DNA of 64,000 nucleotides from Labilithrix sp. (GTDB taxonomy: Bacteria; Myxococcota_A; Polyangia; Polyangiales; Polyangiaceae): contig JAHBWA010000008.1 of the NCBI GenBank assembly GCA_019637195.1, positions 1-64,000 of the forward strand, read 5' to 3'. The translations under genes were made by a program, and so were the position numbers. The stretch's first letter is position 1. Every line of letters starts with the position of its first letter. Of this stretch, positions 50,677 to 59,491 are shown piece after piece. The notes beneath the pieces were generated by a model that was not told the DNA's origin, ran no database searches, and worked only from the letters and a program-made list of their open reading frames with translations.

Positions 50677-53600
50677 ATGTCCAAGACCAGAGCGCGTGCC
50701 TTCTCTCTTCTCGTCAGCGTCGCCATCGCCGTCTCGTTCTTCACCGAGGTGGACGCCCAACCGAACCCGTCGCGCACGGCGCTCCCGGTTCGCACGGCGA
50801 GAGATCCCCTCCTGCCCTCGACCGCGAGCAACGCGCGCGGGTGGCTCGCGTTCGAAGGCGCGAACGCCGAGGCCGCGGGGAGCGGGGCGAAGTGGACCGC
50901 AGACGGCAAGGTGCTCGCCGACGCGACCGTCCGTGTCTGCGAGGCAGCGCTCCCCGCCCGGAACGTCGACACGCGCACCGTGCGCGTCGACGGCGCGCCG
51001 CTCGTTCCGCTCGGTGGCGACTACTGGCACATGACGCACAGGTCGCGCGCGTCGTTCGGTCACCAGGGATCGTGCTGGTTTCGCACGGCCCCCGGCGCGA
51101 AAGACACGCGGTCGATCGCCTTCCCGCTCCAGGCGTTCGTGACGGTGCGCGCGCGCGGCGAAGGGCGCATCGAGGTGCGCGCCGAAGACGACGCGCTCCT
51201 CGGGAGCGCGAGCGTCAAGGTCGGCGTGACGCCGGTGTCGGCGGGGCCCGCCGTGCCGACGATGAACCCCGTCGTCATCAGCACGCCGAACGGCGCCGGC
51301 AAGAGAGGTCGCGTCGTCGCGATCCCGACCGGGTCGAGCGGCATCGAGCTCGACGACCTTCGCGTCTACACGGCGACGCCGCCGACGTCGGCGTTCGGCC
51401 GCGACGTCGGCGTCGGCTCGCGGGCCTGGGGCTTCGCCGATCTGCACGTCCACCTCGCCACGCATCAAGCGATGGGTGGGCTCGACGGCGTTCGCACGAT
51501 GTGGGGGGTGCCCGGCGGCAGCTTCAAGGACTACGCGCAGAACCCGAAGCTCATCAACCGCGATATCCCGCGGTGCAACGGGTACAACCACCGCATCAAC
51601 GTCAACGCCGGCACGCCCGAGGGGTACATGGGCGCCGGGCTGATCGGCGGCATGTCCGGTCGCGTCCCGGACGAGGCCACGGTCGCCGCGATTCACGGCC
51701 TCTTCCACCACGACCAAGGCGGCCCGGGCTTCCGGCGCGCGGCTCACTACAAGGACGGCTTCCACCAGCAGCACCACATCACCGCGATCCGCCGCGCGTA
51801 CGAGGGGGGCCTCCGCCTCATGGGCGTCCTCGCCAACCACAGCGAGTTCCTCGAGCTGCTCGCCGGGCGCATCCGCGTCGAGAACGGCCGCGAGTACGTG
51901 CAGCTGACCGACGAGCTCGACCTCGCGCGCGCGCACGTCTGCTACGTGCAACAGCTCGCCGATCTCAACCGAGACTGGATGGAGGTCGCGTACTCCGCCG
52001 ACGACGCGCAGCGCATCATCTCGAGCAACAAGCTCGCGCTCGTCATCGGCCTCGAGCTCCCCGACGCAGGCAACCTCCTCCGGAACACGACCCCCGAGAA
52101 GGAAGTCGAGGAGCTCTACGCGATCGGCGTTCGCCAGATCACGCTCATTCACGGCGCAGACAACCAGCTCGGCGGGACGCAGATCTTCCAGGACGTCTAC
52201 GACTGGTTCAACGACGAGATGTGGACGGGGCGCGACGCGAAGAACCGCGTCACCCGCGGGGTGACCGACGCCAGGCAGCCGAACGCCCGCTTCCTCGAGA
52301 CGCGCGAGGGCGGCTGCAACGCGGCCGACTCGCCGCTCCGAGGACAGCGCGGCGAGTGCGTGCTCTACAACCTCGGGCACCTCCCGATACGCCCCGTCGT
52401 GACGAAGCTGAACGCGCTCCTCGGCGACGCCGTCGGCCCGCTCGTCATGTCGTCGATCTTCCCCGATCTCCAGCTCTTCTCGGCCAAGCCCACCCACGCG
52501 GCCGCGGGCGTGGGCATGACGGTCGGCGGGGCCCTCATGCCGCTGTTGCCGTTCGTCCTCCCCGTGCTCAGCGCGACGCCGGTCTTCAGGCAGACGACCG
52601 GGCTGGTCACTCCCCAGCAGGATCTCATCGCGATGATGGCCGCCGCCTCCGCGCGGAAGGAGAGAGCGATCCGCGAGGGGCGCGGTGAGCTCAACCGCAA
52701 GGGGCTCACGACGCGCGGCGAGCTCTACGTCAAGGCGATGATGGCGCGCGGCATGATGATCGACCTCGCGCACGCGAGCGATCTGTCGACCCAGCGCGTC
52801 TTCGAGATGAGCCGGAGCGCGTCACCGTCCGCCGACCCCAAGTGCGCCGTGTCGCTCGTCGACAAGGTGGCCGAGGTGAAGCGGATCGCCCGCGAGAAGA
52901 CGGCGCAGAACGAGTCGTGCTTCGCGAACGCGTACCCGCTCGTCGTCTCGCACACCCAGATCCGCGCGCAGTCGATTCATACGCTCGTCGAGGAGGACGC
53001 CGACAAGGTGAAGGCGTTCATCGCGCGGCGAGGAGTCGTCGGGACCACCAACAAGGGGTGGGCGCCGCGCGAGTTCGAGATCTCCGACAGCCAGCTCCTC
53101 TGGTTCGAGCGCATTGGCGGCGTCGTCGGCATCTTCATGGGGCAGGACGGGATCATCGACCCGCCTGGCCAGCAGACCCGGATCGCGGTGCCGAACGACT
53201 GCGCCAACTCCACGAACGCGTTCGCGTGGGCCTACGCCTACGCGCACCAGATGATGAACGGGCACGGGGCGGCGCTCTCGAGCGACGCGACGTACCACGA
53301 CATGAGCGGGCCGCGCTTCGGCCCGAACGCCTGCATGGGCGACCTCCACCCGATCGGGAGCATCGAGCGGCGCCTCAACCCGCAGTTCTTCCAGGTCGAC
53401 AGGCAGGCCAACGCCGTTCGGTACACCGGCGGGTCCTCTGCGGCCGCGCGCGCCCGGCAGAGCCAGCCGCCGCTCACGCAGTTCCGGCAGGACACGATCT
53501 CCTGGGACTACAACACCGACGGGTGGGCGAACTACGGCGTCGTCCCGGACATGCTCCAGGACGCGAAGAACCTCGGCCTCGACGAAGCGGCGATGGGCAC

Positions 53601-54657
53601 GATGTTCCGCTCGGCGCAGGACTACGTCGACGCGTGGGCGAAGGCCACGCGCGTCTCACGGTGCGACGAGGCCAACGGCAAGTGCGTCGACGCAGAGGTC
53701 AAGAAGCAGGACTGCGGCGCGCTCTGCAAGGGCACCTGCCCGAAGGACGCGAACGCGGGCGCGCCGCCGGAGGCCCCCAACACGACCCCCGCGTGCGGCG
53801 GTGAGGGCCAGCGCGCCTGCTGCGTCGGCGAGACCGGCTTCCCGTGCAAGGCGGGCCTCATCGAGGTGTCGGGCTGCCCGCAGTCCGGAGACTGCCAGTG
53901 CGGAGGGGGATCCTCGTTCAAAGCGTCGAGCCACTGCAAGCGCCCGTCCCCGTGCGGCGGGCTCGGCGAGCGCGCGTGCTGCATCGACGAGCAGCCCTTC
54001 GGGGCGTGCAAGCCGAACCTCGTCGCGATCGACGGCTGTACGATGGGCGAAGAGAAGTGCAAGTGCGGGAGAGGCTCCCTCCTCTCTTCGGCGCATCGCT
54101 GCGCCCCTGCCGCCGCGCCGTGCGGCGGCGTCGGCGAGCGCGCCTGCTGCCTCGGAGAGACCGGCTTCGCCTGCAAGGCCGGCGCGCGCGAGGTCAACGG
54201 CTGCCCCTACGGCGCCGACAAGTGCCGCTGCGGAAAGGGCTCGAGCGCCCTCGCCTCCTCCCGCTGCGAGGCGCCCGCGCCGCCTCCGCCGCCTCCGCCG
54301 CCGGACACGCCGTGCGGCGACCGCGGGCAGCGGGCCTGCTGCCTCGGCGAGACGGGCTTCGCATGCAAGAGCGGCGCGAGGGAGGTCGCCGGCTGCCCTT
54401 ACGGCGCGGCCCTCTGCAGGTGCGGCAAGGGCTCGTCGATCCAGGCCTCGTCACGCTGCGAAGCGCCCCCTCCACCGCCGACGCCTCCTCCGACGGACAC
54501 GCCGTGCGGCGACCGCGGGCAGCGGGCCTGCTGCTTCGGGGAGACGGGCTACGCGTGCAAGAACGGCGCGAAGGAGGTCGCAGGCTGCCCCTACGGCGCG
54601 GCCCTCTGCAAGTGTGGCAAGGGCTCGTCGGTCCAGGCCTCGTCACGCTGTCAGTGA
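50677..54657 (+). CDS. secreted M19-type dipeptidase/amidohydrolase with five Cys-rich C-terminal repeats (1326 aa)
   Basis: A signal peptide (MSKTRARAFSLLVSVAIAVS, cleavage near VDA-QPN) is followed by ~220 residues of beta-rich sequence. The metallo-hydrolase part begins near residue 255: GFADLHVHLATH, then IGLELPDAGNLL (about 455, M19 Glu region), ELYAIGVRQITLIHGADNQL (about 484; M19 GVRYLTLTHxxxN), MIDLAHASDLSTQRVFEMS (about 694; DLSH) and YPLVVSHTQIRAQ (about 756; SHS). These are the renal-dipeptidase-type zinc-ligand motifs, but the catalytic region is far longer than the usual ~350-400 residues. Residues 1039-1326 are five ~50-residue 8-Cys repeats joined by Pro-rich linkers. No lipobox. 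Likely extracellular; substrate unknown. Confidence 0.85.
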   Translation: MSKTRARAFSLLVSVAIAVSFFTEVDAQPNPSRTALPVRTARDPLLPSTASNARGWLAFEGANAEAAGSGAKWTADGKVLADATVRVCEAALPARNVDTRTVRVDGAPLVPLGGDYWHMTHRSRASFGHQGSCWFRTAPGAKDTRSIAFPLQAFVTVRARGEGRIEVRAEDDALLGSASVKVGVTPVSAGPAVPTMNPVVISTPNGAGKRGRVVAIPTGSSGIELDDLRVYTATPPTSAFGRDVGVGSRAWGFADLHVHLATHQAMGGLDGVRTMWGVPGGSFKDYAQNPKLINRDIPRCNGYNHRINVNAGTPEGYMGAGLIGGMSGRVPDEATVAAIHGLFHHDQGGPGFRRAAHYKDGFHQQHHITAIRRAYEGGLRLMGVLANHSEFLELLAGRIRVENGREYVQLTDELDLARAHVCYVQQLADLNRDWMEVAYSADDAQRIISSNKLALVIGLELPDAGNLLRNTTPEKEVEELYAIGVRQITLIHGADNQLGGTQIFQDVYDWFNDEMWTGRDAKNRVTRGVTDARQPNARFLETREGGCNAADSPLRGQRGECVLYNLGHLPIRPVVTKLNALLGDAVGPLVMSSIFPDLQLFSAKPTHAAAGVGMTVGGALMPLLPFVLPVLSATPVFRQTTGLVTPQQDLIAMMAAASARKERAIREGRGELNRKGLTTRGELYVKAMMARGMMIDLAHASDLSTQRVFEMSRSASPSADPKCAVSLVDKVAEVKRIAREKTAQNESCFANAYPLVVSHTQIRAQSIHTLVEEDADKVKAFIARRGVVGTTNKGWAPREFEISDSQLLWFERIGGVVGIFMGQDGIIDPPGQQTRIAVPNDCANSTNAFAWAYAYAHQMMNGHGAALSSDATYHDMSGPRFGPNACMGDLHPIGSIERRLNPQFFQVDRQANAVRYTGGSSAAARARQSQPPLTQFRQDTISWDYNTDGWANYGVVPDMLQDAKNLGLDEAAMGTMFRSAQDYVDAWAKATRVSRCDEANGKCVDAEVKKQDCGALCKGTCPKDANAGAPPEAPNTTPACGGEGQRACCVGETGFPCKAGLIEVSGCPQSGDCQCGGGSSFKASSHCKRPSPCGGLGERACCIDEQPFGACKPNLVAIDGCTMGEEKCKCGRGSLLSSAHRCAPAAAPCGGVGERACCLGETGFACKAGAREVNGCPYGADKCRCGKGSSALASSRCEAPAPPPPPPPPDTPCGDRGQRACCLGETGFACKSGAREVAGCPYGAALCRCGKGSSIQASSRCEAPPPPPTPPPTDTPCGDRGQRACCFGETGYACKNGAKEVAGCPYGAALCKCGKGSSVQASSRCQ
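53794..54656 (+). repeat. five 8-Cys protein repeats at end of the M19 gene
   Basis: The unit is CG(G/D)xGxRACC-x(9-11)-CK-x(8)-GC-x(6-7)-CxCGxGS-x(4-6)-S(S/H)xC, about 50 residues. Copies begin near 53794, 53951, 54118, 54308 and 54500. The last two are nearly identical in DNA (both contain gacacgccgtgcggcgaccg and ggctcgtcg.tccaggcctc), pointing to recent duplication. Linkers are proline runs. Confidence 0.9.
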
Positions 54658-55409
54658 GGCCCGTCCCGAAGCTCGTCGGCTCGCAGGGCATCGTCTCGTC
54701 GGTCTCGAGCACGCCGTATCGCTACGACCGGTCGTCCGGGGTCGCCTCGATCGCGTCGATGCCGCGAATGCGCAGAACGCGACGTCGCGGGACGTCTCGC
54801 TCGCCTTGATGCCGAGGCGCGGTCGGCACCGTGCCGGCACGAGTGCCGGAGGTGAGGGCGGCGCGCGTCGTCCGCTGGCGAAATCCTCCGTCGATCGTGC
54901 TCGCGGGCGCCGCTGCGCGCTGGCCCCGCGCTTGCTCGTGCCATCGCACCGGCGTGGGCAGCGCGCAGGCGAACGTCGTCGTCTCGAGCGGGGTCGTCAC
55001 CTATACGCGGCGTGACGGCGTCCGAAAGTCGTATCCGTTCTCCGGCACGTACAAGCTGCGAGACGGCAAGATCAAGGACTACCAATCGTACATCGACAGC
55101 CACGACTTGTTCGACTAGCCGCGCGGTCGAGGGCTCGCGGCCACGGCTCCCGAGCGAGCAAGGCGGAAGCGAACCGCCCGCGTCGGACCTGGGCGCGTCG
55201 GACGCTGGCGCGCGACCGGGTCGGCGCCGTGAAACGCGGCACCGACACATCGCCGATGGACGCTGCGAGGCTCTCCACGTGGCGACGGCAGAGCGGCGCG
55301 CCCGTTCCGGAGGGCGATCACGGGCGGCGCCCCCGCGTCGATCCGCGCGGGCTTGTCGCCGGCCGGAGAACCGTTACGCTCCGTGACACATTCAGAGAGG
55401 GAGGTCCGC
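54658..55409. other. 752-bp region with only a gene remnant
   Basis: Between the M19 gene and the small GYP-rich membrane protein. Apart from the SnoaL-like fragment at 54954-55118, frames are Arg-rich and unsupported. The ribosome binding site of the next gene (AGGGAGG, about 55398-55404) lies at its right end. Confidence 0.5.
54954..55118 (+). pseudogene. SnoaL/NTF2-like C-terminal fragment
   Basis: The frame reads VVSSGVVTYTRRDG then SYPFSGTYKLRDGKIKDYQS ending YIDSHDLFD and a stop. The pattern (vVtytr.dG ... y.lrdGkI.dyr.Y.D...lf) is the C-terminal half of SnoaL-like polyketide-cyclase/NTF2-fold proteins. The N-terminal half is absent: upstream residues are Pro/Arg noise. It is a remnant of a ~130-residue gene. 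Confidence 0.55.
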
Positions 55410-55796
55410 ATGTCTCAAGACTGGAATCAGCCACCGGGCGGCTCTCCTCCGGGTGGCGGCTACGGCGCCCCACCAGGAGGCCCGCCGCCCGGGGGCTACG
55501 GTGCGCCGCCGGCAGGAGGCCCGCCGGCAGGGGGCTACGGTGCGCCGCCGCCCGGGGGCTACGGTGCGCCGCCGCCGGGTGCCTACGGACCGGCGCAGCC
55601 TTGGGGGATGCAGCCAGCTCCAGCGCCGGTCGAAGGGAACCTCGCGCTCGGAATCCTCGCCGGCTTCTTCGGCGGGTGCATCGGGCTCATCCTCGTTTAC
55701 GCCATCGCGAAGGGGCACCAGACCAAGCGCGGCGCAGGGATCGGCTTCGGCGCGCAGATCGTCTTCGGGACGATCCTTCGTCTCGTGGCGCGCTGA
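55410..55796 (+). CDS. small Gly/Pro/Tyr-rich membrane protein (128 aa)
   Basis: AGGGAGG precedes the ATG at 55410 by five bases. The N-terminal ~70 residues are a repetitive low-complexity segment (PGGYGAPP units, four or five copies). The C-terminal ~55 residues have two hydrophobic helices with a short basic loop (NLALGILAGFFGGCIGLILV, AKGHQTKRG, GIGFGAQIVFGTILRLV). This layout is that of DUF/TM2-like proteins with PGY-rich cytoplasmic tails. Function unknown. The nucleotide repeats (gggggctacggtgcgccgcc) mirror the protein repeats. Confidence 0.8.
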   Translation: MSQDWNQPPGGSPPGGGYGAPPGGPPPGGYGAPPAGGPPAGGYGAPPPGGYGAPPPGAYGPAQPWGMQPAPAPVEGNLALGILAGFFGGCIGLILVYAIAKGHQTKRGAGIGFGAQIVFGTILRLVAR

Positions 55797-55972
55797 GCGG
55801 CGCCGCGGAGCGCGCTGGACGGGTCCCGAACGGCCTCGCCTGCCCGGAGCTCGGCTAGGACGTTCGTCCCGCTCCAGCGCGGATCCGCCGACGCGCAAGC
55901 GTCGCCTCGAGAAGTGCGTCCGCTCGCGCATGGCCGCGACCGCGCCGGGCGCCGGGGCTCCGCGGCGCCCGC

Positions 55973-57466
55973 TCAGCGGCAGTCGATCTTCATCCGCTCG
56001 ATCGTGTTCGCCCAGCTCTTCGCGACGACGTCCTTGCAGCCCTGCATCGGCGAGTGCGAGCACTGCTTCTGGAGCTGCTTCAGGCCCTCGCCGCACTTCT
56101 TCGTGCCTTTGGCGACGCACACCGCGGCGATGTCGTAGTCGTTGCCCGCGCGGGCCTGGGCCTGACCGATGACGTCGAAGTCCGGCGCGCCCTTGAGCTG
56201 CTGGGTGAGCTTGTCGTAGCGCGCGTGGATCCCGTCGATGAGCTTCACGCAGCCGGCCGCGTCATTTACCTTGGCGGCGGCCTGCAGCTCGCGGTCGGCG
56301 CGGAGGACGAAGTCGGCGTCGTTCGTGGTGCCGCCCGAGGGACAGACGCGGTTCGCCATCTTGCGCGTGTCGCGATCGAGCTGCCAGTCCTGCTGCTCAC
56401 GCTTGATGTCGGCGGAGGCGAGCGCGGCGCGGAAGTCCTTCTTGCCCTCGTCACACTTGCCCGCCGCCATCACGCAGATCGCGCGCTCGGTCTTGAAGGT
56501 GTGGTTGTCCGAGAGGCGGAGATCGAACGAGAGCGCGCGGTTCATCGCGGCGAGGCAGCCGGCGCCGTCGCCCTGCTCGAACTTCTTCTTCGCGTCGTCC
56601 CAGTGCTGCTTCGCGTCCCCCGCCGCGCTCGCGCCGCCGGCGGCCGCGGGCTCGTCGCTCGCCGGGGTGCTCGCCTTCGCCGCCGGCGCCTCGCCGATGG
56701 GGTTGTCGCCCTCGGAGATCGCGCGGAGCGCCAGGCGGATCGGGACGCGGCAGCCGCGCTGATCCTGCGACTCGCACGCGCTCATCTTGCCGCCTGCGCC
56801 GACCGACTTCTGCTCGTGGGTGCGCTTCCCGCCCGCGCCGAACCCGCCGGCGCCGCCGGCCGCTTCGACCGAGTTGTTCTCCGCGGTGAGCAGCTCGAAC
56901 GCGCCGAGGTTGTACGCCCAGACGAAGTGGGTCGCGCCCTTGCAACCCGACGCCTTCGCGAGCTCGCCCTGGTAGAGCGCGTCGCGTGTCGTCGTCGCGA
57001 CGCCGGAGACGAAATACTTGAGCTGGAGCTCCTCGCCCGCCTGGACGCGCCCGGAGAGGTTCGCGGCGCCGAGCGGCAGCTTCGCGTAGAGCTCGCCCTC
57101 GTTCTTCACCTCGAAGCCCTGCACCGTGCCGCTCGTGAACTGCGGCGTGCCGTAGGCGCCGAAGACGCCGGGCGTGACCGGATCCGAGCACTGGTAGAGG
57201 ACGTCGAGCTTGCAGCCCTCGTACTTGACGAAGACCGTGTCGCGCGCGGCCTTCGCCTCGAAGCTCGCGAGGTCCGTCGCGTCCCACTCGACGACGAAGG
57301 GCCGGTCGTGCCCCTTCGCCGCCTCTTCGCACTTCTGCGCGGCGGCCGTCGCGGACATCATCCCGCCGCGGCCCTGCATCGTCGGCGGCGGACCGCCACC
57401 GCAGGCGGCGGAGAGGATCGCGGCGAGCGCGAGGAAGGCGAAGGGCGAGGCGTAGAGGCGGCTCAT
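55973..57466 (-). CDS. lipoprotein with C-terminal helical repeats (497 aa)
   Basis: Signal MSRLYASPFAFLALAAILSA, lipobox AAC, then Gly/Pro and a ~200-residue beta-rich domain ('VFVKYEGCKLDVLYQCSDPV', GELYAKLPLGAANLSGRVQA, SGCKGATHFVWAYNLGAFEL). After an Ala/Gly linker there is a helical C-terminal region ('AKQHWDDAKKKFEQGDGAGC', LSDNHTFKTERAICVMAAGK) like TPR-type repeats. The N-terminal domain contains the SGCKGATHFVWAYNLGAFEL motif common to exported myxobacterial proteins. No catalytic site. Convergent with the gene at 55410. Confidence 0.8.
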   Translation of the reverse strand: MSRLYASPFAFLALAAILSAACGGGPPPTMQGRGGMMSATAAAQKCEEAAKGHDRPFVVEWDATDLASFEAKAARDTVFVKYEGCKLDVLYQCSDPVTPGVFGAYGTPQFTSGTVQGFEVKNEGELYAKLPLGAANLSGRVQAGEELQLKYFVSGVATTTRDALYQGELAKASGCKGATHFVWAYNLGAFELLTAENNSVEAAGGAGGFGAGGKRTHEQKSVGAGGKMSACESQDQRGCRVPIRLALRAISEGDNPIGEAPAAKASTPASDEPAAAGGASAAGDAKQHWDDAKKKFEQGDGAGCLAAMNRALSFDLRLSDNHTFKTERAICVMAAGKCDEGKKDFRAALASADIKREQQDWQLDRDTRKMANRVCPSGGTTNDADFVLRADRELQAAAKVNDAAGCVKLIDGIHARYDKLTQQLKGAPDFDVIGQAQARAGNDYDIAAVCVAKGTKKCGEGLKQLQKQCSHSPMQGCKDVVAKSWANTIERMKIDCR

Positions 57467-57863
57467 CGGGAGCCATACTACGCGCGGCCGAGGCGCTGTC
57501 TCCCCTCGCTTCGCCCGTCCGAGAGGAAGGGACGCCCGCGCGGGGCACGGAGCGGCCGGTCAGGGGCGAGACGCACCTCGCCCCGCGCGGACGCCCAGCC
57601 CGTGCCGCTGGAGGACGGCCGCGCGCCGTGTCGGTTGCGCTCGACGGCACGAAGGCCACCGAGACGCGCGCGGTGGAGGTCTCGGCGCACGGATCATCGT
57701 CCTGCTTCTTCGCCGCCGCGCCGGCGGAGGCTCTACGAAGTCGTGGCGGAGGCCTCGGGCAGCGGTTACCGAGGAGGCGCGCCGACGGCGGACACGCGAA
57801 GTGGCCGCCGAGCCTGCCCGAGGATGATTCGCTGCGCCGACCCTTCGAGGTAGCATTCGCCTC
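57467..57863. other. 397-bp divergent intergenic region with a perfect hairpin
   Basis: Promoter region between the lipoprotein (minus) and the DUF262 gene (plus). At 57563-57584 the arms ggggcgag and ctcgcccc form a perfect 8-bp stem with a six-base loop (acgcac). No coding sequence is supported. Confidence 0.5.
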
Positions 57864-59491
57864 ATGGTGGCGGCCTCCTCCGATCGCATGCGGCTCGACC
57901 GCAGACCCGAAGCGACCGCCTTTCAGGTCGACGATCTCCTCGCAAAGGTCGAGAGCGGGCAGCTTCGTTTGCCTGACTTTCAGCGGAAGCTGAAGTGGCG
58001 GACGCGCGACATGCTCGATCTGTTCGACAGTCTCTACCGCGGCTTTCCGATCGGGACGCTGCTCCTCTGGAAGCGACCTGCTCCCGCGCGTCACGTCACG
58101 TTTGGTGCCTTCGCCGTCGAAGCGCCGAGGCGCGAGGACGCGCTCTTCATCCTGGACGGCCAATAGCGAACGACGACGCTCGCGTCGAACCTCCTCGTTC
58201 GGCGTAACCCAGGCGAGCGCGCCCTGCTCTTCGACCCTGACGACGAGCGCTTTCACTTCGGCCCCGTTCCGCAGGACGTGCCGACGCTCCCCGGCGTCGA
58301 GCCCGCGAAGGCGCGCACCGTCGCGGTGCAAGACCTCTACGACTCGGCACGCGCCATCGCGTGGATGGCGACGCGCTACAAGGCCTTGAAGCCGGAGTTC
58401 GTTCAGCGAGCGATCGACTGCGGAAAACGCCTCCGCGAGTACCACGTCCCCGTGTACGTCGTGGAGACCGACGACGAAGGGGTCCTTCGCGAGATCTTCG
58501 ACCGCGTCAACCGCACGGGCCGTCGGCTCGACGACACGGACGTGTTCACGGCGCTCTTCGCGACGACCTCCGCGCTTGGAGAGAGGCTCGACCTCGGCCA
58601 TGTCGCTCGCCGCCTGGCGCGACTGGGCTTCGGAACGCTCGAGGACGACACGGTGCTGGCTTCGCTCCGCGCCGTCGCGGACCTCCCACTCGACAAGGAC
58701 TTCGCCAAAGATCTCGATCGCGAGGACGCAGCGAACGCCTTGCTCGTCACCGAAGCAGCGCTCGAGCGGACCGTGCGGTTTCTTCGAGCAAGCGGCTTTC
58801 CGCACGCATCGCTCGTTCCCTACACGCTCGTCTTCGTGGTCCTCGCGCGGCTGTTCCACCTTCATCCAGAGTCGCGGCACCGAAACCTGACGCTGCTTCG
58901 CCGGTGGGTCTGGCGCGGCGCGCTCGCCGGACAGCTGGCGGGGTCGACCGTGGGCCTCCGTCAGCACGTCGGGGCGGTTACCGTCGACGAGGATGCGTCC
59001 GTGCAGGCGCTCCTCGCGCTCGAGGCTGCCGCACCGCGGAACACGGAGCTCGATCTCGGCGTCTTCCGGCTGAACACCGCGCGGAGCGCGCTCGCCGCAT
59101 GCGCGCTCGCCGCCCTCGAGCCCCGCGACTTGACCACGGGCGAGGCGCTGGACGTGCCAGCGATCTTCGAGCGCTCCCCACGGAAGCCGCTGCCCGAGGT
59201 GGTCGTGGGGGACGGCGCGCGGAGCGATCTGGCGCGGAGCGTGGCCAACCGCTTGCTTCATCCGCCGGGCCGAGACATGACCGCGCGGCTCGTCGCCGCC
59301 GAGCCGACGGTCCTCGCTTCGCACGGCATCCCGGGAGCGACGCGCTCGCGCGTGGCGACACGAAGGCGTTCCTGGCAGAGCGCGCGGGTTGCCTCGACGT
59401 TCGGATCGGAGCGTTCTTCTCGAAGCAGGCAGAGCTCGGCGCGGACGATAGCCCCGCCATCGACGCCCTCGTGACCGACGAGCTCGCATGA
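57864..59491 (+). pseudogene. DUF262 (GmrS/ParB-like nuclease family) gene, broken by an amber codon and a frameshift
   Basis: From the ATG at 57864 the protein shows the DUF262 start: LRLPDFQRKLKWRTRDMLDL and FDSLYRGFPIGTLLLWKRP. At the family's hallmark motif DGQQR(x)TT the sequence is DGQ-TAG-RTTTL (stop at 58164-58166); one base change (T to C at 58164) restores Gln. The same frame continues in full homology (VPVYVVETDDEGVLREIFDR, FDRVNRTGRRLDDTDVFTAL). Near 59334-59341 the natural frame moves: SHGIPG continues as DALARGDTKAFLAERAGCLD in another frame, i.e. a one-base loss or two-base gain. That frame ends at 59491, overlapping the HipA start (ATGA). DUF262 proteins include the nuclease/NTPase half of GmrSD-type restriction systems. 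Confidence 0.85.
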
